From the NCBI GenBank assembly GCA_964030785.1, contig OZ034966.1, positions 4,183,552 through 4,247,551 of the forward strand: a stretch of 64,000 nucleotides of DNA, given 5' to 3'. Shown here piece after piece: positions 1-13,900 of this stretch (within the stretch, counting starts at the first letter, position 1; the number at the start of each line of letters is the position of its first letter). Below the pieces are notes generated by a model. It was given only the letters and a program-made list of their open reading frames with translations. It was not told the origin of the DNA and made no database searches. This stretch comes from Siderastrea siderea (lineage: Eukaryota; Cnidaria; Anthozoa; Scleractinia; Rhizangiidae). Made by a program: the position numbers and the translations under genes.

Positions 1-358
1 TACTGATTGGAATAATTTAATCCTTTAAGCCCTGATATAAAAATGCATATTCTCCTTGCTATTCTCCATACATTTCTTATGGAAATAGTAAGGAGAATTT
101 GTCCAAATAACAAGACATCTTTTCCTTGGTGATCACTTCCTTTATTCTCATCACTTGAATGTTTAAACGAGGAGTAATAATGTAAAGAGAAATTTCATTT
201 TCGTCACTGTTAGGGCTTTAAGGGTTAAGTCAATCGCTTCAGTACAGAAAATGTCAATAATATACTTGCCTAATAAGTTCGTATTTAAATTCTGTGTTTC
301 CTTAAGCTTCTTGTTTATAGTATTATTTTTACAGTAAATTGTATATTACTTGTCCTCA
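1..358. other. Beyond the last visible exon of copy A; no exon found
   Basis: A/T-rich sequence. Neither strand shows a match to the copy B tail exon (the YALTLYHYFKEW segment), so the last exon of copy A is further left or lost. Confidence 0.5.
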
Positions 359-390
359 CTAAAAAGTACTTATAATTAATATTTTCTTAC

Positions 391-1959
391 CAACAAGTAG
401 GCTGATTACCAAAGTATTTGCTGCAAGAACAAGTATCTTGAATAAGACTGCATCTGTGTACGGGTCTGTCGTAGCTGGTAAGTTCTCTGCCGGAATCCTA
501 CTCACTGCTCCAACACCCAAGTTGAAAACTGTAACAGCAAGAGACACTGACATTAATCTGTTCTCAACACCGTCTTGTATTGGTTTCATCCAAGAGAAAA
601 GCACTCCATACATCCCAGCGATGACCCATGCCAAACCAATGTAGGACCTGCTCTCTTGCCCCACAAGAATTAGACCTGATGTAAGGATTACTTTACGAGA
701 CATCTCAACCAGTTCCCAATACCACGAGTGGTTTTTGTAGTTTTCGAAAAGAAAACGCAACCCCGAGATCATTTCCAAACCCGAGCTTGAATTCTGAGAA
801 ACCTTGGCATCTTCTGTGGCTATTTCTCGTCGTTGTTTCCAAAGGGCGATGAAAGCCGCAACAGGAAGGGAAAAGATGTACGCAGTGGAAATATATGCTC
901 CAATAAGCAACTGTTTGTACTTAATGCCTTGGCACTGTACACTGTAATCTGCTTTCAGGTACTTGTTGCACATCTCCCTTTGTTCATCAAGATCTCGGCA
1001 AAGTTTCCGGCAGGCCAGCGGCAGGACATTGGCTGTCTTCGAGCATGTGCTTAGGTATGTCACATACAAGAAGAAAAACAAATTCCTGTAGACAAACTCT
1101 TTCGTCTGGGAGACTTTTGTTGATTTCTCCTCCTTGTTGAGGCCCTGATTAGTTAAGATTATCAGTTTCCGCACCCCGTAAACGATGCCAAAAAAGGCAA
1201 TGAAAGTTGCATTTAATACCATCATTGCAAACAAGCTTTGAAAGGCATCCACGTGCAATGCTGGAACAAGGCACTCAACTGGAGCGATCTGAAGGATGTC
1301 AAGTTGAAGTAGCTGAGAATATTTGGCAACAACCTGAAGAGAATCTGGCCATTTTATGAACGAAAATGCTTGCAATAAACCATAAGTGACTTGATAAAAG
1401 CCAATGACGATCTTAAGTTTGGATAAAAACATGTCTATCATAGTCAGTCCTGCGGTCTTCTTCATATTTTTCTTACCCGTCCACACCAAGACCGCAATGA
1501 GTATTATTAAGACGACAACAATGATTGACAATTGTCCCACAATCCACTCCTTTGAAGGACATTTTTTGCATATTTGCAATTGCTTATAGTATCTAGAACT
1601 GCAAACTGCACAGAGTGGACCTTCGTACCCATTCGCACATATGGAATCTAAACCACCCTTGCAAGACTGTTCCACTGGACATTTATAAGGTGTTGGTATT
1701 TGGTATGGGTATTGTACACTGGAAGGATCTAATGCTGGTAAAGACGCCAACAGATTTTCGATAAAATCCCTGTAGCGATGTTTTCTTGTCTCATCCCGCC
1801 ATTGCCACCAATAACCAGATTTTAAAGTAGCATACTCCTCTTTGCATTCCAGTCCACTTAGTTGTTCACATTTGTGACATTCCTCGAACATATGAACCCG
1901 ATAAAATCCTTCTAAGCATTTACAAGCTCGGTAGCCAGCAAAGAAATCCGTATCTGTTC
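391..1959 (-). CDS. Copy A large exon: Cys-rich juxtamembrane region and polytopic membrane domain
   Basis: 1569 nt without a stop, against 1566 nt in copy B (one extra residue in the CEQLSG segment). Starts with a TDFFAGYRACKC stretch, then a Cys-rich EGF-like motif (CANGYEGPLCAVC ... CKKCP), followed directly by the first membrane span. About 8-9 hydrophobic segments follow, with a lumenal-looking loop holding several cysteines (CSKTANVLPLACRKLCRDL). Very similar to copy B along its whole length. I cannot assign it to a named transporter or GPCR family from sequence alone. Confidence 0.9.
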
Positions 1960-4900
1960 CTGTTGAGGTAATAAAGGTTGTTGATTTTTCAGTAGCCTAG
2001 CAGTACACAGCTGCCGGAGTTTGTTCCATTCTCTGTGGCCGCTGTGTGCCGCTAGGTTTATTATTACTTGGGCCCTTTGGTGAGATGCAGCTCCGTTGCA
2101 GGGTTCCCTTCCACACCCCAGAACTCATCACCTTCCCTAACGATTGTCTGGTACCTATTTGTTCACCTTGGTGGAAAAGGAAAATATTACGTTGCGTTTC
2201 TTGGTTAAAGGACAAGAGAACGTCAGAGATCACTCCTTCATTTTGTTAAAAGTCCGGCGTAACTGCAGTTATACTCGACCTACTTTGCACTGTTGAGGCC
2301 TGATATCATTTTCTAAATGGCAGCATTATTGACTGGGATTACAACAGAGTATTACCATATTAAACAAAGAAACTGTGTAGCTGCAACGGTGGGAAAGTGA
2401 AACACAAAAATTTGTATTTATCAATTGAGTTGATTAGGGCGTCAGTTTTTGAATTTCTTTACGTGGGCAATTTACATTATCAACTCAGTTGATAAGTCCA
2501 ATTTTTTGTTTTACCATATTAATTATGTTGTTAAGGTGGGAATGCTCATTTTACCTAGAGGACAAGACTTGCAGTCTGAAGGTTGGGTTCCAGGTGCTTT
2601 ATCAAATGGAACAAATGAACCAGTTGGACAAAGCTTACAACTTGTACCCACGTGGCCAACCTCATCAGAATAAAAACCACCTGAGAAATAAAGAACAGTC
2701 AATATCTTAAACCTGAAAGAACAAATCTGACAGTCTTTAAGACTTTTCACAGTCGTTTTTACTCGCGTAAAATTCAATTGAATATTGCCTCGCATCCGTT
2801 CGGACATTCACGTTAGAATTGAAAACCTCTATCGATAGGCCATCGATCCACGGCAGATTATAATAATATTATGAGTATGACTATGGGAGCTTTGACTTCT
2901 GTCTGTATAGATGAGAAATTCCAGTCTAGCTTCACATTTTGCAAAGAGGTTCACGTATTGGAGACTTCTCTGACCATTTTTTCTTTCTCCAAATAATGGA
3001 TTCCTTGTCTGTCAGCAGGGAGGAGTTATCTGATGGGTGGACTTGTGCTTTGATATGATGTGCTGTGGTGGGGTGAACAAGATGAAGATAGCCAAGCTGA
3101 TTCCAACAAAAATGTGAAGTTTTTGAAAGAAAAAAAGAAAACGTTTTGAAATGTTTTAGGTGTTCATGTTCCAAGAGTTAAAACAACGGCATTCAGTGTT
3201 AACCGTCCGCCACACTTCCATTCTGTGATACAGACTTAATCCTAAATAGCTGGATCCTATTTGTAATAACGGGCTGTCCACAGGTAGAGGTTGACTTAAC
3301 CATCTTTACCAAAGACACTGTCTTATTGTTCTACAAACCATCGTTATTTTCGTTTTTACCAGAACTAGCCGCAGATTCATATGAAGGTTTCTGTTTGGTT
3401 TAATTCAAGCAGCTAAATACGCAAAGAGCCAGTTAACATTTACCTGGAGGGCATTTTATGCATCCTTCGGCTCCTTTAGAGGAAATGTTAGAAAATGTTC
3501 CCAGTGGGCACGGCAGAAATCTGTAATAAAATGTGCGATTGTCTGGCAATCGTCTGAATCCAGAGGCCAGGAGAGCGGACATGTAAGGTGTGGTCGACCC
3601 TACTTCAAATTGAGTATCCACTTGAATAGCTTCTTTATCGGAACTTATAGGATTCCTGGAAAACATTGGAACATTTCGCTTATCATGCAACGTTCTCAAG
3701 CTGACTTAAACATGCGTAACTTTCTCTTAAGAAACAACCACCTGGAGACAATTTGTTTTTTTTTTTCAGGCAACTTGTTGTTGTCATGACAGCCATATTA
3801 TGATATAGGCCTTTTCTCCCCGAAATTTCGAGCTTTTTGTTTTGTTTTTCCTTCACTTTGTTACGTTTTTCGTCGTACCCTTTGTCGTCTTAATCTATAT
3901 TTTCTACATAAGTTACTTTGACAATGGCGTTATGACGACTCCGAAACGCCGGTTTTTATCGTTTGCTTTTGCGTGTCTATGTTTATTGGTTTTAATGCGT
4001 TTTGAAGCAAAGTTTAAAGGTTTGTGTCATTTTGGAGAAATCAAGAATCCGGCCAAGATGCAAAGATGAAGTCCCTTGAAGGCAGCTTTCGTAACTTGAA
4101 CTTTTCGCCTTCTACAGTATTCTTTTGAACTTTTTCTTTCCACTCATAGATATTAGGTGTTTTTCCTCAAGTTTAAAACTTCAGCACTGTCGAACAACCG
4201 TTTTGCTAAATAAGCTTCTTTTTCAAAAGCGACGATGGTCATGCGACTTCCCGCCAAGAAAAACGCCAGTTGCCGGCCCAAAAGCATGCATCGCGCGATT
4301 TTCCGCCAAGAAAATATGGCATTCTCCACCCCCCCCCCCCCGTCGGGTTGTCTTGGGACTCCCCTTTCCCTCCCCCAGAGTCTGTACTTGCGGACTTACG
4401 GGCGTACGCTGACGTCACAACCAAAATTTCTCGGATCGATAGTTTATTACCAGATTTGTTTACCCATAGTGCTCGGCGATCTCCGCTAATATGAGTACGT
4501 ACATAAGGCGGGGCATTTAACGTGTATCAGTAATTTCTTTTTAAATGAGAGCATGTAGCTCATCATAAGAAATTAGAAATGTTCACCTGGTGCAAAAACC
4601 ATTGACCCTGGATATTCTTTATAAAACAGGTTCAAAAACATATTTGCCTACTATCTAGTTAAGCCTTGCAGACTCAGTTGTTTTTCAATCTTGAATTTTC
4701 ATCAGTTTGTCAAATGACTGACCTGGGATATTGTTCGCTCACCGAAAAATAATGTCTATAGCACAACTGTTGCCTCCTTAAAGTCTGGATGATTGCTATT
4801 AGGTAAAGAAACACTAATCTATTTGCAAGGTTTTTTACGTGTTTTCCATCTTTGATCTTGAAGATGTATTGTATAAACTAAGAATGGTAAGATCTATTTG

Positions 4901-7900
4901 TTTAATGCACTAACAGATATATTTTGCAGGTGTGTCTGACGAACGAAGATTTATATTTTAACGTTCCAATGGTTCTATTTCTGATGACCCTGAAATGATA
5001 AATATATAGTATAGATTGGTTATTAAATTAGTCTCAGTATTATTATAGTAATCTTATAGTAATAGTAGTTTCTGCTCTACCCGCCTAGATTAGCCTTTGT
5101 TATTTGCGGATAGAGCAGTATGTATGTAAATTTCATTAATGTTCTTGAATAAAACTTGAAACCTGAAAACATTTTACTCATGCATATAAATCAAGGATAC
5201 ATCACAGTTTAGTTGTATCAAAATGACGCAGGCCAACGAAGGTCGACTCGAGGTTTAATGTCTTCAGCTTCGTCCGCAGCAAAAATCTACCAGAAAGGAT
5301 ACACATATATGCTTGACAAAAATCATTAAATGTAAAACTAAGTCTTGACTCCTAGATTCCGAAAATGATAAGTTACGTATTGGCTTCTACATTAGGAAAT
5401 TTAGTCTCTTAGGAGATTAAGGATGGATGTCCAAGTATTGTAAAGCAAAAACAAAACATAAACGGTATTTTAATCAAGCAACTGAAATGTCAGAGAACCA
5501 ACACATCCTCTAACAGTAGTATAACGAGGATTAAAAATGAGCTGTTTATAAAGAGTTGGGTGAGGAAAGAAACACTTATAATTAGCCTGCTGTGGCATAT
5601 CGCAATAGTACATACTTACATCCTAAAATTGGCGCGTCCTATTCGAAATGCCTCTGGTTCGATTTCTTTTATTGGGTTATCTGATAACATTCTTCAAAGT
5701 AAAATATTAATATTAACAGGATTAGCCAAAAAACACATATATACATTTCAAATAATTGCTTATTCATCGTCTTCAAAGTTATTTTCACTCCTTCTTATAA
5801 TTTAAGAGAAGAGGACGCTATGGCCATTCCTTTGAAACCAGGCGCAGGTTTTGTGGGAAGCGGATATAGTACTTTTTCTTTATGATGTCTTTTTTACTCT
5901 GATAATACGCACATTATACGCACATTATCTGGTCGCGAGATCCGAAAGTACGTGGGTCCAGATAAAAGAATGCCCGATATGGAACATACTCCAATTGATT
6001 AGCACTTAGAAATCTGCAAATTAACAATAAATAAATAAATAAATAAATAAATAAAACAAATGAGACTGACATCGTCTTTCACCCAGTGCTGACGATTACT
6101 GGAAAGGTTCACTAAATCAAAGTGATAGCGCCGAAAGAGAACGTCATAACGGAAGAAAATAGGGTGTGTCTACCCCCAAATGTTTGTGGAAACAATTAGC
6201 CACTGAACACTGCCATAAAGCAGGAAGCCGCCTTTTTAAACAGCCTCTGAGTCAGGTGTGGCCAATACTCCTCTTTATTACAGTATTCTGCATAATACGC
6301 ATAACCAGATATTTCTGTTTCTTCCTCTGTTTGAAAAAAAGTGGCAGAACAATAGCTCCTCTTTAGAGAATCGCTTCAATAAGTGCTCTAGTTATCCCAT
6401 ACGGCAACCACAAAAATTGAGAAGGGAGAGAGTGGTAGGAAAACTCTTTTTTTTACATTTCACTCTAATAGCCGGTCATTTAAAAAAAAATAGCTCAAAA
6501 TGCAACTTCATCATATATGCAGGTTTTTTTCTTAATTTAAGACTTAGAATAAGAAGTGTAACAGATATTTTGGTTCTAATATTGGCAAACGAAGACCCCG
6601 CAGAAATCAGTGTGCCAGATCATAAACACACCTATGTTTTTAGTCATTTACACACACCGACGGGGTGTATAAATATTCTTATTTTTTCTTTTTTTTTCTT
6701 TTTTATCTTTATCATTAATTTATTTAGTTATTTTTATTAAGAAGTAGAAATGTTTAAAACTGACCTAAAAATTCTTTACATGATTATTTTTATTTGTTTT
6801 TCACACAATCGTGAATTGTGAACGAAAAATTATATACTACTTACAGATACATAAGAGAGGAACTGCAAGCAAAATTCTCCCTTGATATGTTGGAAATAAT
6901 GTTATTCTGCAAAAGTCTAACCAGAAAAGTGAAGAAGTCGTAATCAGTAATGGTTAATGCTTCAATGGTTTTCGTTTTAACCGTCCTTCATCATAAGCGT
7001 CCGGTCCATAGTCATACAAACAACTTGTTTATGTAAGTTCATCTTTTAAATTATTGAGACAGCAAACAGTGCAAAAAACCAGTAACTAAAACAATTAATG
7101 TGTTAATAAATACTTCTAGCCAACTTACAAAACTTCTAAATACTTCATAAAACAGAGCACTTTGCTTGGTAAGTTTTGAATTTTGTTGTAAGAAAGATCC
7201 CTGCAAATCAAAATCGTGAATTAGACTACACTAATTATGCAAGTGAATTATATGCTCTTCTTTCTCATTTGAAAGTAATATTGAAGATATTGACTTTGAA
7301 TAGACAAGCGAATGCTATTCAGACTATGGGAACCCGTATCTTTACAGTTTTCGCGTCTGATTTTTTTGTCAAAAAAAAAAATAAGCTTCCCCTCTCTAAT
7401 TAGCGCACTCCTTTGAGCTACCAAAAGTAAATTAACGTACGGTAATCATTTTCAAACTGCTTTCCGAAAGCAGCTATGCTGAGCCTATGCTGAGCCGGCT
7501 TGTTTTTAGTCCAATTTTATTGAAACTGTTCGAAAATTAGTTCATCCAAACAACAGCGAAACACTTTCCAGGAACTTTCCTTTCAAGCCACTTGGATAGA
7601 ATTTCATCCACGCTGAATCACCAGTGAATTTACGGCATACTAAACAGCACCTTGTAGCATATCTGTGTTCCTTTCGAGATTCATGCCAATAACGCTAAGT
7701 CCAATGCTTTTGAATGGTCATGCACACTTTAGGATTATATTCATGAGCTCAAGATCTAGAGAGACCTTGAATTAACAGCAAAAAACCCGATGCATTACTA
7801 ACAGAAGTAAATTACTTTCATTTGATAGCTAGAACTACTCCAAATGCCTTCCAAATTTAATGTCTTTGGCACTAACCGTACAATCAGAGAAATCCAACCC

Positions 7901-10900
7901 ATTTCATTGCTCTGTGCGACATTAAACAATTATTGGACGAGGTTGAGCAAAATATCGTGATTTGTCAGTGGCGAGCAGATCAATTATTTGCTGATGCCGA
8001 AGGCAGAGGCAAATAATTGATCTGCGAGACGCTGACAAATCACGATATTTTGCGAAATCGTGTTCAATAATTGTTTTATCATTCAACAAGACAATATGTT
8101 TATGCATTTAACCAGCACGCTTGTTTCACAATAATTTATTCTTACACCAAGTGCGCGCTTTCATTTCGTTCAAAACTTTAATATTGTGCACAAAAAAAGG
8201 CAAAATTAGTAAATTCGGCTTTCGCCAATAATTAATTGCTTTAAAACGAATACATCGACTGATTTGTCAAAAAGTACAACGTTCAAAAGGAAGATTCACA
8301 CTTTTTTCTTCAAATTTCTTAGTCAAAAAATCGCAGAAGTTCCGCACTTTAATGGCTTACTTGCCCGTGTTTGCGTTTGAGCTCTGAACAGGTGACTCAA
8401 CTGCGCACGAGCAGAAGTATTCGCAGCAAAACAACTTCGCACAGTAATGCGCATGAGCAGACAATTATTCGTAGGCAGTTATTTGCAGTGACGTAATGGT
8501 CTCTCGTCCAACTAAAACGCCGGATAAAATAACGTGAATGATAATACGATTTAGTCCTCGTTTACCGCAAACATAGCTACAATACAAAAAAGTCAATGTT
8601 GCAAACTCGGGCAAGTCGTTCTGTTACTTACAGCGAAAATAGGTTTGAGAGTGTGGCAAACACTCGTTCAGGTAAAAATCTAATGGCGTTTGAAGACAAA
8701 TCCCTGAAAAAGGGTAAAAAAAACACACACTCACATAACAGATGCTAACTATTACGATCATGATTTCTTTCATGATATACAAATGTTGAACTTTAGTTGG
8801 TATAACACTACCGGGGTCAATTTGTGGGTGCCGAGTACCGGAAAGTTTTCCTTCCAAACATAAACAAACACAGTCCGAACATTTTGCCGTCCAAATATTT
8901 TACGGCGGTTTTCACAGACCAGTTTATTTTGCGACTGAATTTCCCACAAATTCAGATTCCGGAAGGAGCCTTGCTAACCAATCACAAGCTTTTGCAAATG
9001 ATTTGTCAGCCTGGCGTTATGCTTTGCGTTATGAATTGGGCATTTTAGAAGGAGAAAGAACGATCTATGGCCGCTGTTTTTGAAGGGATGAGGACTTATG
9101 CACTCCGAAACTTATATTCTCGGGGAAATAGTAATTGTAAACCTGTCTAAAAATAACCTGTTCTGTAAAAGAGCCGTGACATAGGCTTAGTATGAGAGTT
9201 GCACCCTCCGGGTTATGGGCCCCTGTAAGTAGTTCCTGTACGCGTGCTTTTAGAAATTATCACACAAAAAGTTTATAAAGCGAAAATGGGGGGAGGGGCA
9301 GGAGGGTTAAACTTTTCGCCCTATTTTTGATGGTTATCGCCTCTTTCAAATTTTTTGATTGCAAAATATTGCGTAATTTTGCGTAATTTCCCCCTGTTTC
9401 TCCCACTTCCCGCCACCTGTTTTCCCGCCTCCCGTCCACCTCCTGCCCCGTTTTCTCCCGGGCTCCTAGGCCTACTTGCAAGCGGTTTGAGGGTGTTTTT
9501 ATCGCGGAGAAACTCCCGGAGTTCGCGATCACCGGCGCCATCTTGGACGCACGCGAAAATCGGTCTGGGGCGAGTGACATTGTTTTCTGGGGTTTTTCCG
9601 CAATAAAAACACCCTCAAACCGCCTGCAAGCAGGCTACCGGGCTCCCGCCCCTGGTCCGCAGAACTCGTTTGCAAGTTGTGACCCAAATTCAATGAGGCA
9701 AGGAGCTTCAAGAAGTAAAAAGAGAGACTAGCATTTCGAGAACGAATTGAATTGTTTAACGGAACTGTGTTTAACAATTTTGTTTTTTACATTATTTACA
9801 TGTTGTATCGTCTTCGAGTGTTAAGTCCAAAAAATCGACCGAAAGTTTTTGCGCAGTTTGTCATCCAAAAAATCAGTCAAATAATTTTTGTGTTTTTACC
9901 TGAGACATCGAGAGAGGATACCCAGATGCAGTCATCCAATCGCGACCGATATTTTGGTCATAAGAGATATACTTGCAGCAGCAACTTACATCGATTTGCA
10001 TTCATTGACTTCATCTCCTTTATTGTTCCTATTTAAAACAGTGGACTAAAACTAAAGTTGAAAATTCTTTTGATTGTAGATTGAGGTAGACAACGATAGT
10101 CGAACAGCACCTACTGGGGCTGTTCTTGGTATTTTGTGTCAGTCACACAGGATTTGGAGAATTTCTTGCACTTCTGTAAAGATCTACACAAATCTTCACT
10201 TACAAAAGCTTCAGTCTTCTTAGGTTGGCAAACACTCCCTCGGGTAGAAATGTGATGGCGTTTGAAGACAAATATCTATAAGAAACAATAGGAGACTTTA
10301 ATCATCGCATCGTCATCGTTACAAGGGTGTGTTTTCCTGTTAAAAGATAATACTGAAGATAACCTGACCAGAAAAAACAAAACAAAATAAAACAATAAGA
10401 AAGAAAACAGCTACAGTTTACACGATGAGTGTTAAACTGGAGTGAAGGTCTACAGTTAACAGTTAATCTACAAAATGGAGACGTATATGAACTCACAACA
10501 AGCAAAGCACATAGCGTTGACTGACTGTCTGACAATGAATTCATGTTCGACGAAATTAAGTAGAATCAAGATGTTTATTATTTGTAATGTACTCATCGAC
10601 AGGATAGCAAGTGTATTACGGGAAGAAGAATAAATGGAAAATAAAACAGCAATTTATTGAAACCCCCCAAGCTTATACTTTGCAGGCCTTCCACCATTTA
10701 ATCAACATTGCAGAAAACTGGTGGGTAATAGAAAACATTCATCGTCCGATCGTCGTCCGATTTTTTCGACAAGAACACAAAGAAGAAGAAGAAGAAGAAG
10801 AAGAAGAAGAAGAAGAAGAAGAAGAAAAGGAATAATTCAACCAGAGAACGCTCTTGTTCATTTACATAGAGGATTTTGGGTAACTGGGTATATTCATTCA

Positions 10901-13900
10901 CGGTAGCTGACCACCCTTCAAACATTGCAATGAAGTAAAGAAATTATTTACATATCTTTGTCCGCCATTCAGCATTCATATCATAGTTAGCGATACTATA
11001 AATTCGTTATCTTTCTGATTCAGTTTTTCCCAAATACAAAGCTTTTGAGGGTTTTAAGTCACGAATTTATGACGATTTAGCATCCAAAAAATACGTATTC
11101 AATATCACTCGACACAGAAAAAAATACTCATTCAAACCAATTCATTTTTCACTTGCATTAATTCTCTACATACAGATAGACGAGGCCTGGTACTGACGTA
11201 AACACTTTTTCAGGTAGCAATCGGATGGCGTTTGAAGACAAATACCTTTAAACAAAGGCTCCGTTACTGATGAGGTGAAAGTATTATTTGTTTTTTATTT
11301 CTTGTTTATGATAGGAAAGATATAGTTAAATCCTCCTCGCAAGGAAACTGAAAGGATGGACTCATTTGATCGCAAAAGTCACTTACAAGTTGTGTAGGCC
11401 TGCCATATTGGCGAACACATCTTCAGGTAAAAGTGTTATTCTGTTTGAAGCCAAATTACTGTAAAAAGGGAAATGGTACAGAAAACTAGACGGAACTGAC
11501 TAGAATTTTTAAAGGGGCTTTCGCCTCATCTACGATATACATGACACATAATAAAGTTATAATATTAATGTCAGTTTATCATAACGCCTTAACGTATCAT
11601 GTGTATATCTTACACAAACTTAATCTGATTGCTGTATTTTTTTGTAGCGGCATTAATGCGCCGGAAAATCTTTCCGCAACAAATAAATAAATTCAAGCGT
11701 TTTCAGCAAAGTCCTGGATGCGATACTTTTCAATTTAAGGTATTTTAAAGTTTTCAGGTGCTTCAGTTCATAAATATCCGTTTTGCAACAGTAAAGGATT
11801 AAGATTACAGAAGTAACAAATTACCGAAAGAAAATATTAAAAGTATAGGGAAATGACAAATCACACTTTCAATTAGGTTCAGAAAATGGGTAAAAGTAGA
11901 GGGATTGAAAAGTAAAAGCTATTGAAGGAGATATCATCAACAAAGGGCAGGAAAACTGCACACATTCATGGATACACGAATACGGCCAATAAGTCTTGAC
12001 TTCAAGACCACATCGTTCACTTACAGATACCATAGTTTTCTTAGACTGGAAAACGCTCCTTGAGGTATAACCGAAATGTTGTTTAAAGAAAAATCCCTAT
12101 AAAAAGTTTCCTCCAGTAAGCAAATGATAAAAATAAGTTCGTAATGTTTATATTTAAGTACAAGTCATGTTCAGTTTCAAAATATCACATATAGAATAAA
12201 TCCCGTAACTCAGCCTTATGTGGAAAAAGTGCCAAAAGTGACGCCGCACACGGCTGGCCGCTTGATTGTGCTCTGGTCTTTGCCGAACTAGGAGTGCTAC
12301 TATTCCTCACTGGATGAAATGTTAGCCCATCGCAAGTTGTACTCAACAATTGTAGGTTTTCGCAAGTAAACGGTTTGCTCGCACCTCTATAGTTCCCTAG
12401 TTTTGCCCAATTTTCTCATGGTCTACCTGTCTATGGGGCATCTGAACCTGATCTTAATATTATCCGGAACGTTTTGGATAGATGCCATAAGCGTCGTTTT
12501 ATTTCTTATCCTATTTCTATAAAGGACCTCTTAAATAAGCAGGACTGTAAAATTTTTAAGAAAGTAATCTCGGTAGATAATTAATCACCCGCTCGGTCCA
12601 TACATCCTTTCAAAAAAGGACTGTTTATGCAATCTCCGCAAAAGGCAACATGATTATCTACATACACATGGGTGGAAAGAGACAATAGTATTGGCATCCT
12701 AAGCCTTGACGTAGAATGTCCAACGCCTACCTACCAGACCATCATGACCTTTGCATGATAAATGATAAAAGAACTCGTTGTTAAGAAACCTTACATCTTT
12801 TTAGTTGTCGTTGGAACACATTTCAAAGTATAGATGAATGAAGATAAATTCCTGCAGGCAATAGTGTTTTCAAAACCCTTTGGCCATTCGTGAAAGCAAT
12901 TAGGTCCGCAATCTAAAACACGAAAAAGTAAAAGTGAAGCAAACATAAACATTATAAAATCAAAACTGGCAGGAAGCTAGCTAGTTGGCTTTTCACAAAG
13001 CATGGCGGGGATGAAATCAAGAATACGGAAGACAAGTGCAGCTAAAAACGACACTACAAAGTGAAGTCCCGGATAGGAGGAACTCGCCCTAACCGGATGA
13101 TGGGAAAACTGCAACTAAATTTGTCACATTCAGCATAAATCTGCACCAACAACAAAAACAACATTTATATTTTCAGAACATGAAGTACATATATATTTAT
13201 TTTCTTTGGAGATAAATTTCATTTTCTTTGGCAACTATTTTTTTAAACCAGCCAATAGGCAATGAAAATCGGGATTAAAACAATCTACGTTTCCATATGT
13301 CAACTTCAAATTAAATTAAATGAAATTAATCATAAAACGTCTCACCGTTAAAAACGACTGAGAACTCTCTCACGTCAGATCCATACGAGCTATTGGCAAT
13401 GCAAGTGTAGTTCCCTTCCTCCTCTACCACAATGCTTGCAGTGTTTGTTGCATTGACTAGCACTGTAGAGTTCCACATCAATGCTATGTGTATAGGGGGA
13501 GTTCCAGAAACTAAACATGACAAGCGATATCCTGGTAACACTTGCACCACAGCAGCTTGCAAAATTATCACAGGCGGAGCTGATGAAAAGCAATTGGCAA
13601 TTAAAATCGGGATTAAAACACAATCTACGTTTCCATGTGTCAACATCCAGAAGAAATCACGATAGATAACTGTGTGCATCGATAGCTATGTGCCGCCGTT
13701 TAAGTCTGAATTTTTCATGTTGAATTCGTAGCTGCTCAGATACTCAGCTGCGAGGATTCCTTTCTTCCCATTGCATGATACAGGAGAAATATCTGATTTA
13801 GTAGCCGTACGAGTTACAACCAGATTAAGGAAGGTCGAGCTCCGTTTTACTCTACATGTACGAGCTAGGTTTGAAAGAGAAGAGCATAGTCAAAGGATAA

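Noticed and set aside
438..1589. Plus-strand open frames opposite the copy A membrane exon (and mirror frames at 47245-48670)
   Set aside because: Shadows of the real exon; they lack splice support and recur only because the paralogues are similar.
10611..10925. Poly-Glu, poly-Arg and poly-Phe frames
   Set aside because: Produced by the (AGA)n tract in three frames; not coding.
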